Of a DNA stretch of 64,000 bases, positions 26,432 through 35,012 are shown piece by piece. Location: positions 248,001 through 312,000 of the forward strand of contig NZ_NFLV01000001.1 of NCBI RefSeq assembly GCF_002161065.1, given 5' to 3'. The stretch's first letter is position 1; each line of letters starts with the position of its first letter. The position numbers and the translations under genes are program-made. The notes beneath the pieces are model-generated. The model searched no databases. It was not told where the DNA came from and worked only from the letters and a program-made list of their open reading frames with translations. This DNA is from Eubacterium sp. An11. Its GTDB lineage: Bacteria; Bacillota; Clostridia; Lachnospirales; Lachnospiraceae.

Positions 26432-26983
26432 ATGATGAAAAACAGAGAAATGAAGGGAACAATGAAAGGTTTAATGAAAAAAGGGCTGGTATTTGGTATG
26501 ATAGGCGTGATGGCGTTCAGCATGATGGCCTGCAGCGGTCCGAAGAAAAAGAACGCCGGGAACAGCAGTCCCGCGTCTAAGACGGAATCCACGCAGAATA
26601 AAACAGGCAGTCAGTCCGGAACATCAGGCATAAAGCCTAAATCCGGCACGACCAAATCCGGAAGCAAGGGAACAACAGCGGCCGCCGGAAAGAGCGGCAG
26701 CGAGAGTACCACAGCAGCATCGGAGAAGAAAGACAATAAGAGTGCAGCAGATGCCGGAAAAAACGGCGGTGGGAGCACAACGGCAGCTGCCGGAAATAGT
26801 TCCACGGCGAAAAAAGATTCCGGTAAAGCGGAGGTTTTCAGCAAGAAAAGTACAGAACAGAAAAAGCAGAACAAAACCTCTTCCAAAAAGAACAAAAAGA
26901 AAGCTAAAAAGGGTACAAAGTCCAAAAAGAGCACGAAAAGTACCAAAAAAACAACAGCCGGCACAAGTAGAACCAAAAGATAA
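26432..26983 (+). CDS. Lysine/serine-rich lipoprotein of unknown function
   Basis: 183 residues. A signal peptide with basic N-terminus and hydrophobic core ends in the lipobox MMAC near residue 31-34, so the mature protein should be lipid-anchored outside the cell. The rest is low complexity: Ser/Thr/Gly/Ala-rich repeats built on STTAA and KSGS, then a very basic tail (KKNKKKAKKGTKSKKSTKS). No folded domain is evident. It begins the operon of a response regulator and histidine kinase. The cationic extracellular tail might contact wall polymers; this is inferred from charge only. Confidence 0.7.
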   Translation: MMKNREMKGTMKGLMKKGLVFGMIGVMAFSMMACSGPKKKNAGNSSPASKTESTQNKTGSQSGTSGIKPKSGTTKSGSKGTTAAAGKSGSESTTAASEKKDNKSAADAGKNGGGSTTAAAGNSSTAKKDSGKAEVFSKKSTEQKKQNKTSSKKNKKKAKKGTKSKKSTKSTKKTTAGTSRTKR

Positions 26984-27066
26984 AACAGTGAGCAATAAGG
27001 CATAAATGGACGGGCAGTGAGAAAAGGAACTGCACAGAAGATGTGACGTATCTAAAGGAGCAAAAT

Positions 27067-27783
27067 ATGAAGAAAGAACAGGTATTGATCGTGGAAGATG
27101 ACGCCGATATCAGAGAAGGCGTGCGGATTCTTCTGGAAAGTGAAAACTACATGGTGCAGGAAGCGGAGAACGGCAGAAAGGGGCTGGAACTTCTGGAGGA
27201 TGATACCGATCTGGTGATTCTTGATGTGATGATGCCCGGAATGTCAGGACTTCGCACCTGCGAAGAGATACGGAAGATTTCCAATGTGCCAATCCTGTTT
27301 CTCACTGCCAAGGCTCAGGAATCGGATAAACTGATCGGTCTGATGGCGGGAGGCGACGACTATCTGCCCAAGCCATTTTCCTATGCGGAGCTTTTGGGCC
27401 GGGTGAAAGCGCTGGTGCGCCGGTACAGGATTTATCTGGGAAAATACACGCCGGAGACAGAGAAGGAGGAGCCATATCTGGAAATAGGAGGGATTCGGAT
27501 ACATAAAACTTTCAATGAAGTCTTTGTGGACGGCGTGGAGAAAAATATGACGGAAATAGAATATAATATTTTGCTGCTGCTGATGCGGCATCCCGGAAAG
27601 ATTTTTTCAGCGCAGAATCTCTACGAGAGCGTGTGGGAGGAACCGTATTTTTACTCCTGCAACAGCACGGTCATGGTACATATCCGGAAGCTCAGGGTGA
27701 AGATTGAGAAGAATCCAAAGGCGCCGGAATATGTGAGGACTGTATGGGGAAAGGGGTACAAATTTGACACAGGGTATAAATAA
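27067..27783 (+). CDS. OmpR-family response regulator
   Basis: 238 residues: receiver domain with the acidic pair Asp11/Asp12, phospho-acceptor Asp53 in VILDVMMPG and the conserved Lys in LPKPFSYAEL, then a winged-helix DNA-binding domain (ending VRTVWGKGYKF). A GTG 24 bases upstream is in frame, but AAAGGAG at 27054-27060 selects ATG 27067. The partner kinase overlaps its end. The four 10-11 bp repeats upstream of the operon are the likely autoregulatory site. Confidence 0.95.
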   Translation: MKKEQVLIVEDDADIREGVRILLESENYMVQEAENGRKGLELLEDDTDLVILDVMMPGMSGLRTCEEIRKISNVPILFLTAKAQESDKLIGLMAGGDDYLPKPFSYAELLGRVKALVRRYRIYLGKYTPETEKEEPYLEIGGIRIHKTFNEVFVDGVEKNMTEIEYNILLLLMRHPGKIFSAQNLYESVWEEPYFYSCNSTVMVHIRKLRVKIEKNPKAPEYVRTVWGKGYKFDTGYK

Positions 27784-29068
27784 AAAGAATTCCATCTATG
27801 TACAGCTTTTCCGCCTGCTGGTTGTCGCTGCGCTGTTATCTTTTCTTGTATTCCGGGCGCTGGACTCCGCAGGAATTTACATGATCGATAAATATTTGTA
27901 TAATTCCACGTATCGGGAGAAAAAAGACCGGGCGGCCATGGATGATTTTCAAAGATATGTAAAACAGGAACAGATTACGACGGGAGAGACAGAAGCGCTC
28001 TCCTCCTGGGTGCGTAAGCAGAAAAATGTTTCTATCTATATCTATAAGGATGGGATCCAGGTTTTCAATTCGGATTATCCTGAGCAGGAAGTCTCCAAAG
28101 AGGAAATTACGTTAAGTGATTACGAGACGTATTATACGGTGGAGTTTGCGGATGGCGACGCCCAGGTGAGTATTCTGGCCTTCTATGATTATCAGCTTTA
28201 CAATTATGAACTCGTTGCCAGTATTCTGCTGGCTTTTGCCATGTTTTTGTTTCTGGTCCTTTTTGGGATCAGGAAGAAAATGCGTTACATAACGATGCTC
28301 AGCGAGGAGATCGAGATCCTGGAAGGCGGAAGCCTGGATTATCCGGTGACAGTAAAAGGTAAAGATGAACTGGCGGCTCTGGCGGAGGGACTGGATCATA
28401 TGCGCCTGTCCTTTCTGGAAATCAGAGAGAGAGAAGCGCAGATGGTTCAGAAAAATCAGAGGATTGTCACAGAGATGTCCCATGACCTGCGCACGCCGGT
28501 GACGTCCATCATATTGTATACAGAAATACTGAAAAAAGGAAAAAATCTGGATGAGGCGCAGCAGAAAAAATATATGGATATCATTGAAAAGAAAGCTTAC
28601 CAGATGAAACAGCTGACCGATCATCTTTTTGAATATTCGCTGACGGCCGGCAGTGAAGAAATACAGCTGGAGGAGCCGGAGGCCTTTGAGATAATTTTTT
28701 ATGATATTTTTTCTGAGACGTGCAGTTATCTGGAACAGAAAGGATTCCAGGTAGACTTTCAGGTGGAATGGAGCGATGAAAAGATCAGGATTTCGGAGGA
28801 TTACGTGATGAGGATCATGGACAACATCACATCGAACCTTCTGAAATATGCGGATGCTGCTTTTCCGCTGATTCTTTCTTCGGTCAGAGAGGAGAATTTT
28901 ATCGGTTTCTCTGTAGAGAACCACGTCCGCCGGGACACCGGGAGGACGGAGAGCACCGGTATTGGTATTCAGAATATAAAAAATATGATGGAGAAAATGC
29001 ACGGAAAATGCGGGACAGAGCGGAAAGGGGAGTCTTTCCGTCTGACTCTTCTTTTTCCGGTGATCTGA
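27764..29068 (+). CDS. Sensor histidine kinase
   Basis: 434 residues. One membrane segment near 11-32, an extracellular domain of about 110 residues, a second membrane segment near 147-168, HAMP (about 170-222), DHp with phospho-His in MSHDLRTPVTS, and an HATPase domain (NITSNLLKYA; STGIGIQNIKNMM). The only in-frame start before the first membrane segment is TTG 27764, which overlaps the regulator by 20 bases and has GGGAAAGGGG upstream, so translation is probably coupled. The signal is unknown. Confidence 0.9.
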   Translation: MTQGINKKNSIYVQLFRLLVVAALLSFLVFRALDSAGIYMIDKYLYNSTYREKKDRAAMDDFQRYVKQEQITTGETEALSSWVRKQKNVSIYIYKDGIQVFNSDYPEQEVSKEEITLSDYETYYTVEFADGDAQVSILAFYDYQLYNYELVASILLAFAMFLFLVLFGIRKKMRYITMLSEEIEILEGGSLDYPVTVKGKDELAALAEGLDHMRLSFLEIREREAQMVQKNQRIVTEMSHDLRTPVTSIILYTEILKKGKNLDEAQQKKYMDIIEKKAYQMKQLTDHLFEYSLTAGSEEIQLEEPEAFEIIFYDIFSETCSYLEQKGFQVDFQVEWSDEKIRISEDYVMRIMDNITSNLLKYADAAFPLILSSVREENFIGFSVENHVRRDTGRTESTGIGIQNIKNMMEKMHGKCGTERKGESFRLTLLFPVI

Positions 29069-29082
29069 GTTTGTTCATGTGT

Positions 29083-29130
29083 GAAAAGAATAAGGTGGAG
29101 CAGAAACCTGTTCCGCCTTATTCTTTTTTT
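29083..29130. terminator. Bidirectional terminator, kinase and MATE genes
   Basis: AGAATAAGGTGGA (29087-29099) pairs with TCCGCCTTATTCT (29112-29124, one G-U), flanked by A and T runs. It separates convergent operons. Confidence 0.8.
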
Positions 29131-30536
29131 GTGTGTGATATATTCTTTTTGTCAGAAACGGTGGAAATACCGGATGTACTTTTTTTGGAGGAAAGCTCCG
29201 GAAGCACCGTGAGAAGCATGGTGATAAAGCAGGCACAGCCGCCCAGAAGGTTGGATATAGGTTCTGCCCAGAATACTCCGTCGGTGCCAAGACCCGCCAG
29301 TCCCGGCAGCAGGATGGTGAGGGGAACGACGATGATCGCTTTCCGGAGCAGGGAAAAGAAGGTGGCATATCCGGATTTGCCGAGAGCCACAAAGACGCTC
29401 TGTCCTGTAAACTGCAGGGCCATAAAGCAGAATCCGAAAAAGTAAATGTGCAGGGCGGGGATGCCCTGGGCCAGCAGATCCGGATTGTCATTGAAAATCC
29501 GGATGAAAAATGCCGGGATCAGTTTCAGAATCCCCCACATAAATAAAGTGTAGGCCACGCAGACAATGGTGGTGAACTTGATAGCCTTCTTCACTTTCTG
29601 ATATGCGCCTTCTCCGTAGTTAAAACTGATGACCGGGGAGGCGCCGTTGGTAAATCCCTGCACCGGCATGGTGCAGATATCCCGCACGGAATTCAGCACC
29701 GTCATGATACCCACATACAGATCGCCCCCGTACACCTGAAGGGTGGCATTGCAGACGACCTGTACCAGACTGTTGGTAAATGCCATAAAAAATCCGGATA
29801 CACCAAGACCCAGGATCTTTTTTACTTTTGCCCCCTGCAGACGGAGCGTACTCTTTCTCAGATGAAGTACGGCCCGTTTCCCCGTGAGAAAACGCAGCAC
29901 CCAGAGGGCCGAACACAGCTGGGAGAGAACGGTGGCGATGGCAGCCCCGGAGACGCCCAGACCAAAGACAAAGATAAACAGCGGGTCCAGAATGATATTT
30001 AACACTGCGCCAATTAAGATCGTGAGCATTCCCATGCTGCCGAATCCCTGGCAGTTAATGAAAGGATTCATTCCCACGGAGATCATCACGAAAATGGTTC
30101 CCAGCAGGTAAATGCGTATGTATTCTTCTGCATAGGGAAAGGTGACATCGCTGGCGCCGAACAGGTAAAGGACCGGTTTATAAATGAGCAGACCGATGAC
30201 GGTCAGAACCAGGCCGGTGCCCACCAGTAAAGTAAAAGAATTTCCCATGAAAAGCTCTGCTTCCCGGTCGTCGCCCCGGCCTCTTTCCATGGCGCACAGG
30301 GGCGAACCGCCGTTGCCGTAGAGATAGGTAAAGGCCGATACCAGGGTAATAATGGGAAAACACAGTCCCACGCCGGTGAGGGCGGTGGTGCCGATTTCCG
30401 GAATCTTTCCAATGTAAATGCGGTCCACCACATTATAAAGCAGATTTAAAAGCTGTGCGAAAATCATCGGCACAGCCACTTCACAGATATTTCTGTATAC
30501 ATTTCCTGTTGAAAAATCTGTCTGATGCGACTTCAT
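29118..30536 (-). CDS. MATE family efflux transporter
   Basis: 472 residues, hydrophobic throughout with about twelve predicted membrane helices, as in cation-coupled multidrug exporters of the MATE family. The N-terminal repeat shows VAVPMIFAQLLNLLYNVVDR, and the GMNPFINCQGFG segment is typical of the middle repeat. The start ATG overlaps the stop of the HxlR gene by four bases, so the two are one operon. The tail overlaps the bidirectional terminator. Exported compounds are unknown; the regulator suggests electrophiles or redox-active drugs. Confidence 0.93.
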   Translation of the reverse strand: MKSHQTDFSTGNVYRNICEVAVPMIFAQLLNLLYNVVDRIYIGKIPEIGTTALTGVGLCFPIITLVSAFTYLYGNGGSPLCAMERGRGDDREAELFMGNSFTLLVGTGLVLTVIGLLIYKPVLYLFGASDVTFPYAEEYIRIYLLGTIFVMISVGMNPFINCQGFGSMGMLTILIGAVLNIILDPLFIFVFGLGVSGAAIATVLSQLCSALWVLRFLTGKRAVLHLRKSTLRLQGAKVKKILGLGVSGFFMAFTNSLVQVVCNATLQVYGGDLYVGIMTVLNSVRDICTMPVQGFTNGASPVISFNYGEGAYQKVKKAIKFTTIVCVAYTLFMWGILKLIPAFFIRIFNDNPDLLAQGIPALHIYFFGFCFMALQFTGQSVFVALGKSGYATFFSLLRKAIIVVPLTILLPGLAGLGTDGVFWAEPISNLLGGCACFITMLLTVLPELSSKKSTSGISTVSDKKNISHTKKE

Positions 30537-30886
30537 GACATTTCCTTCTTTCCTCCGTCTGTTTCCAGACTGGCCTTATAATTATTTCCCCACTGTTCCA
30601 TGGCGTCCAGAATCGGCTTCATGGATTCGCCCAGTTTGGAGAGACTGTATTCCACCCGCGGAGGCATCTCCGGATAGACGGTGCGCACGATAATGCCATC
30701 CTCCTCCATGGAGCGGAGACTGTCCGTGAGGACTTTCTGGCTGATGCCTTCCAGATTCTTTTTCAGTTCGTTAAAACGCCAGGGGCGCATCTGAAGATTT
30801 CTTATGATCAACAGTTTCCATTTGCTTCCAATGAGCTGTACGGTGGTTGCCACCGGGCATTCCGGCAGTTCTTCTTTTGTCAGCAT
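30533..30886 (-). CDS. HxlR family regulator with N-terminal Cys-Pro
   Basis: 117-residue winged-helix protein (GSKWKLLIIRNLQM, RFNELKKNLEGISQKVLTDSL). Cys10 followed by Pro sits at the position of the redox-sensing cysteine in the YodB and HypR members of the family, which react to electrophiles or hypochlorite and control nitroreductases. No other cysteine is present, so a YodB/HypR-like intermolecular or mixed-thiol switch is plausible (inferred). It heads the MATE operon and is divergent from a nitroreductase-like gene. Confidence 0.9.
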   Translation of the reverse strand: MLTKEELPECPVATTVQLIGSKWKLLIIRNLQMRPWRFNELKKNLEGISQKVLTDSLRSMEEDGIIVRTVYPEMPPRVEYSLSKLGESMKPILDAMEQWGNNYKASLETDGGKKEMS

Positions 30887-30982
30887 ATCCTCTCACCTCT
30901 CTTTTGGATTTTGAAATTTGCAGAAAATCCCTGCAATGAAAAATTCCCGTATTGAAATGACGTTTTTCGATGTAACATTTGT

Positions 30983-31078
30983 ATTATAGTCAAGTACGCC
31001 TGAATTTGCAAGGTTACCAAAAGGTAACCAGGGCATAAAAAAGTGCGTACTTTTTTTCTGAAAATGCATTCGTATAAT
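30983..31078. promoter_or_regulatory. Divergent promoters with nested inverted repeats (HxlR site)
   Basis: Minus strand: TTGCAA (31011-31006), 17 nt, TATAAT (30988-30983) for the HxlR operon. Plus strand: TATAAT (31073-31078) without a clear -35. Between them, GGTTACC (31012-31018), AAAA, GGTAACC (31023-31029) forms a perfect dyad, nested within AAGTACGC (30992-30999) and GCGTACTT (31045-31052), almost on the same centre. This is the likely HxlR operator. Confidence 0.65.
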
Positions 31079-31101
31079 GGAGATATAAAGGAGGACAGGA
31101 A

Positions 31102-31581
31102 ATGAACAATATCGCAGGATTTAAAGTGAATGAGGAAAAATGCGTGGGCTGCGGAGTGTGCGTGAAGGTCTGTCCGGGAGCCATTGAGGTTCTCGGTAAA
31201 AAGCCGGAGGACAGTCTTCCTGTGCCGGATATCCCGGAAGCGGAGAGAGTGATCAACGAGCTCATTGCCAATCGTCATTCCTGCCGGCGGTATCAGAACC
31301 GAAACGTGGACTCCGCGATGATAAAAGATATGCTCCGGCGTCTGGGAAATGCTCCCAATGGCGGAAACAAGCAGCAAGTGGAGTTTACACTCATTGATGA
31401 CAGCGAACAGATGCATGTATTTCGGAATCTGGCATATAAAGAAATGGAACGGCTGGCGGAGAAAGGCATTTATCCGCTATGCCAGAGGAACACAGAGAAC
31501 CGTGGAAGAAGGCCGGATTCATCGGCCGGAGATAAAAAAGGCGCCGGGTGGACGGATAAAAAGATAAGGTTAAAGAGATAA
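31102..31581 (+). pseudogene. Truncated ferredoxin-nitroreductase
   Basis: The N-terminus is a [4Fe-4S] site CVGCGVCVKVCPG followed by the start of a nitroreductase domain (ANRHSCRRYQNRNVD, GNAPNGGNKQQVEF). Homology stops after LAEKGIYP near residue 124, whereas family members run to about 270-290 residues. The remaining 35 residues are low-quality. The +1 frame at the same point reads RYARGTQRTVEEGRIHR, which looks like a nitroreductase C-terminal tail. An internal deletion of about 400 bp with frameshift is the simplest reading. The ferredoxin part could still be translated; GGAGG precedes the ATG. Confidence 0.65.
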
Positions 31582-31633
31582 AGAAATTAAAGCAGATATA
31601 AAACAGGATATGTAAAAGAAAGAGGTAGAAAAC

Positions 31634-32401
31634 ATGAACGCACAAAAATGTCTTGATTTATTACGGGAGATAAAGGATGTGGCTTTCGCCACGGTATCAG
31701 AAGATGGGAAACCGCAGATCCGCATCATTGATGTGATGCTGGCGGAAAATGAAAAACTGTATTTCTGCACAGCCCGGGGAAAAGACTTTTATAGACAGTT
31801 GATGGCTTCCGGCGATGTGGCGGTTACCGGGTTGACGAAGGACTGGCAGATGATCCGTCTTGACGGCAGGGCAGAAAAACTGGAAGATCAGAAAATGTGG
31901 ATCGACCGGATATTTGAAGAGAATCCTTCCATGAAAGGGGTTTATCCGGGGGAGAGCCGTTACATTCTGGAACCATTCTGCATCTCTGAAGGGCAGGTGG
32001 AGTTTTTTGACCTGGGGAAGAGTCCCATTTACCGGGCAGCCTTCCGGCTGGGAAGTGATATCAGGACTGAGAAGCAGAATACAGACCAGAGCCGGAACGA
32101 CCGGAAGGCGGCTGAGGCGGTAGCCCCGGTGAAGAAAGGTTTTCTGATCACGGATGCCTGCATCGGCTGTGGAAAATGTGCCGGTCTCTGTCCGCAGCAG
32201 TGCATTGAACCGGGAACACCGTACCGCATCATGCAGGAGCATTGCCTGCACTGTGGATTATGTTTTGAAAACTGCCCGGTTTCGGCCATAGAGAAAAGAT
32301 TGGAAAATGAGAGTGCGGTGCGGAACTGTGAAAAATCCGGGCAAAACAATGAAAATCCGGACAGAGCAAAAAAACAGCAGGAAAAGAGGGATGATTTATG
32401 A
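31634..32401 (+). CDS. PNP-oxidase-like FMN protein fused to 2x[4Fe-4S] ferredoxin
   Basis: 255 residues. Residues 1-135 have the split-barrel of pyridoxamine 5'-phosphate oxidase-like flavoproteins (VAFATVSEDGKPQIRIID, LYFCTARGKDFYRQL). Residues about 170-225 carry two cluster motifs, CIGCGKCAGLCPQQC and CLHCGLCFENCP. The tail is charged. Such fusions probably pass electrons between ferredoxin and a flavin substrate; the reaction is unknown. It is 52 bp after the broken nitroreductase and its stop overlaps the ABC permease start, so it belongs to the same operon. Confidence 0.85.
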   Translation: MNAQKCLDLLREIKDVAFATVSEDGKPQIRIIDVMLAENEKLYFCTARGKDFYRQLMASGDVAVTGLTKDWQMIRLDGRAEKLEDQKMWIDRIFEENPSMKGVYPGESRYILEPFCISEGQVEFFDLGKSPIYRAAFRLGSDIRTEKQNTDQSRNDRKAAEAVAPVKKGFLITDACIGCGKCAGLCPQQCIEPGTPYRIMQEHCLHCGLCFENCPVSAIEKRLENESAVRNCEKSGQNNENPDRAKKQQEKRDDL

Positions 32402-33036
32402 TAACAGAAATCATTGATTTGATACAGAACCGCTGGGATTTCTTTCTGGAGCTTCTTGTGGAGCACATACAGATTTCATTGCTTTCCATCGCCATTGCCA
32501 TGGTGATCGGTCTGATCATTGGAATTGTCATCAGCGAATATCAGAAGAGTTCCAGGATTGTCATTGGAATCGTCAATTTCATTTACACGATTCCTTCCAT
32601 TTCCCTGCTGGGATTTCTGATCCCGCTGTCGGGAGTGGGAGATACCACGGCGGTCATCGCCCTGACGGTCTACGCGCTGCTTCCCATGGTGAGAAATACC
32701 CACACCGGTCTTACCAATGTAAGTCCTCTGCTGCTGGAAGCAGCCACAGGTATGGGAAGCACACGCCTGCAGACCCTGGTGAAAGTCAGGCTGCCGCTGG
32801 CGATGCCGGTGATCATTTCTGGGATCCGGAACATGGCGGTCATGACCATCGCTCTGGCAGGTATCGCCTCTTTTATCGGAGCAGGCGGACTGGGGGTGGC
32901 CATCTACCGGGGAATCACCACCAACAACAAAGCCATGACGCTGGTGGGCAGTCTTTTGATCGCTGTTTTGGCCATTGTGGTGGATGTCCTCATCGGACAG
33001 GTGGAAAAAAAGACAAAACGGCATAGCGTTGCATAA
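32398..33036 (+). CDS. Glycine betaine/choline-type ABC permease
   Basis: 212 residues with about six membrane helices and the ABC permease EAA loop (EAATGMGSTRLQTLVKVRLPLAMP). FIYTIPSISLLGFLIPLSGVG (in pieces, YTIPSISLLGFLIPL) is typical of OpuCB/OpuCD proteins. Import of betaine, carnitine, choline or related quaternary amines is the family role. The start overlaps the preceding stop by four bases. Only one permease gene is present, so it would act as a homodimer. Confidence 0.88.
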   Translation: MITEIIDLIQNRWDFFLELLVEHIQISLLSIAIAMVIGLIIGIVISEYQKSSRIVIGIVNFIYTIPSISLLGFLIPLSGVGDTTAVIALTVYALLPMVRNTHTGLTNVSPLLLEAATGMGSTRLQTLVKVRLPLAMPVIISGIRNMAVMTIALAGIASFIGAGGLGVAIYRGITTNNKAMTLVGSLLIAVLAIVVDVLIGQVEKKTKRHSVA

Positions 33037-33105
33037 AAGTGGTTGGAAAAATCATAAAAACGGAATAGCAGGAAAACAGTCAAAGGTATAAAGAGGAGAC
33101 AAAAA

Positions 33106-34095
33106 ATGGGGAAATTTGAAAAGAAGTGTAAGAGAGAAGAAAATGTGAAGATCTGCGGCCTGAAAACAGAGAATATCAGCAAAATTTCAGCTGACAGAAA
33201 AAGAGGAGGCTTAAAAAAAGGAGCGGCTTTGCTGCTGACAGCCATTACCGCAGCGGGAATTCTTACCGGATGCGGACAGAGCAGTCAGACCATCCGTATG
33301 GCAACGAAACCCATGACGGAGCAGTACATTATAGGGAGTATGATGAAGACTCTCATTGAGCAGAATACGGATCTGACGGTGGAGATCACGGAGGGTGTGG
33401 GCGGCGGCACCGCCAACATTCAGCCGGCCATGGAAGAAGGGGAGTTCGATTTTTATCCGGAGTACACCGGCAGCGGCTGGAATGAAGTATTGAAAGAAGA
33501 AAGCCTTTATGATGAGAGCATGTTTGATCAGCTGCAGGCTGGTTATGAGAAGATGGATATGACCTGGACGGGAATGCTGGGTTTTAATAATACTTACGGT
33601 CTGGTGGTGGCCAGCGATATTGCGAAGAAGTATAATCTGAAAACCTATTCCGATCTGGCGGCGGTATCCGACCAGCTGGTATTCGGAGCAGAGTATGACT
33701 TTTTTGAGCGGGAAGACGGTTATGACGCCCTCTGCGATACCTATGGTCTGACCTTTAAAGATACCATGGATCTGGATATCGGGCTGAAATACGATGCCCT
33801 GGCTCAGAAAGAAATTGATGTGATGAATATTTTCACCACAGACGGACAGCTTTCCACGGCGGATGCGGTGGTTCTGGAGGATGACAAGGGGCTGTATCCA
33901 TCCTATATGTGTGGTTTTGTGGTGAGAAATGAAGTGCTTGAGGATCATCCGGAGCTGCAGCAGGTGTTTGACAAGGTGGAGAATCTGATCACAGACGCAG
34001 AGATGGCAAAGATGAATGATCAGGTGGAGACCGAAGGACGGGAGCCGGAAGATGTGGCCAGCGCATTTTTACAGGAAAAAGGGCTGCTGGAGTAA
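33106..34095 (+). CDS. Osmoprotectant-type ABC substrate-binding lipoprotein
   Basis: 329 residues. An unusually long charged N-terminus (about 40 residues) precedes the signal sequence ALLLTAITAAGILTGC, whose Cys is the lipid site. The mature part has the OpuCC/OsmX signature region (ATKPMTEQYIIGSMM, VGGGTANIQPAMEEGEFDFY, EYTGSGW). It should capture a quaternary ammonium compound and deliver it to the permease encoded just upstream. AGAGGAG precedes ATG 33106; a start nearer the signal peptide is not excluded. Confidence 0.88.
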   Translation: MGKFEKKCKREENVKICGLKTENISKISADRKRGGLKKGAALLLTAITAAGILTGCGQSSQTIRMATKPMTEQYIIGSMMKTLIEQNTDLTVEITEGVGGGTANIQPAMEEGEFDFYPEYTGSGWNEVLKEESLYDESMFDQLQAGYEKMDMTWTGMLGFNNTYGLVVASDIAKKYNLKTYSDLAAVSDQLVFGAEYDFFEREDGYDALCDTYGLTFKDTMDLDIGLKYDALAQKEIDVMNIFTTDGQLSTADAVVLEDDKGLYPSYMCGFVVRNEVLEDHPELQQVFDKVENLITDAEMAKMNDQVETEGREPEDVASAFLQEKGLLE

Positions 34096-34111
34096 TAGAG
34101 GTGACAAACAT

Positions 34112-34897
34112 ATGAGTATCATAGAATATAAAAATATCTGTATGGCCTATGGAGAGAAGACGATCATCGAAAACTTTAATCTTTCCATTGAAAAAGGGGA
34201 GTTTGTCACTATCATCGGCTCTTCGGGCTGCGGAAAAACGACGATCCTGAAAATGGTAAACGGGCTGGTGGAGCCCGTGAGCGGGGAAGTCCTGGTGGAA
34301 GGAAACAGTACCCGGCAGGCAGATCTGACCATGCTGCGCCGCAACATCGGCTATGCCATCCAGGGAAGCGTGCTGTTTCCGCATATGACGGTGGAGAAAA
34401 ATATCGCCTATGTGCCGAATCTGCTCAACAAAAAAGATAAAAAGCGGACAGAGCAGGCAGTCACAAAGTGGATGAACATCGTGGGGCTGGAAGATTCCCT
34501 GCGCGGCCGTTATCCGGCGGAACTGTCCGGCGGACAGCAGCAGAGGGTCGGTATCGCCCGGGCGCTGGCGGCGTCTCCGGATATCCTGCTGATGGATGAG
34601 CCTTTCGGGGCGGTGGATGAGATCACCAGAGGCAGTCTGCAGGAGGAAATCGCCCGGATCCACCGGGAGACGGGGATCACGATTCTCTTTGTCACCCATG
34701 ACATTGGAGAAGCATTAAAATTGGGGACAAAGGTTCTGGTGATGGATGCGGGCAGTATCCAGCAGTTTGCTCCGCCCCATGAGATTCTCCACGCACCGGC
34801 TACGGAATATGTAAAAAAACTGGTGGAAAAAGAGCGCCGGCGATGCCATTTGCCGGAGGAAAAACTGGGGGACTGTGAGTACAGCGGCGCAGTCTGA
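34112..34897 (+). CDS. Osmoprotectant-type ABC ATP-binding protein
   Basis: 261 residues. Walker A GSSGCGKTT near 37-45, Q-loop region, signature LSGGQQQRVGIARALA, Walker B ILLMDEPFGAVD and switch His in FVTHD. It is closest in style to OpuCA but ends after about 260 residues and lacks the C-terminal CBS domains that sense ionic strength in OpuCA. The frame is open 32 codons upstream; AGAGGTGAC sets ATG 34112. It completes the permease, binding protein, ATPase set. Confidence 0.9.
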   Translation: MSIIEYKNICMAYGEKTIIENFNLSIEKGEFVTIIGSSGCGKTTILKMVNGLVEPVSGEVLVEGNSTRQADLTMLRRNIGYAIQGSVLFPHMTVEKNIAYVPNLLNKKDKKRTEQAVTKWMNIVGLEDSLRGRYPAELSGGQQQRVGIARALAASPDILLMDEPFGAVDEITRGSLQEEIARIHRETGITILFVTHDIGEALKLGTKVLVMDAGSIQQFAPPHEILHAPATEYVKKLVEKERRRCHLPEEKLGDCEYSGAV

Positions 34898-35012
34898 GGA
34901 TCCTGGCCATCGGGGATGCAACAGGATAGTTTGAGAATTCCGGCAGCTGGGGATATGGCGGGAGAGCCTGAAAGCCGCGCGCATACAGTTTATCAGAGAG
35001 AGGTGGATCGGA

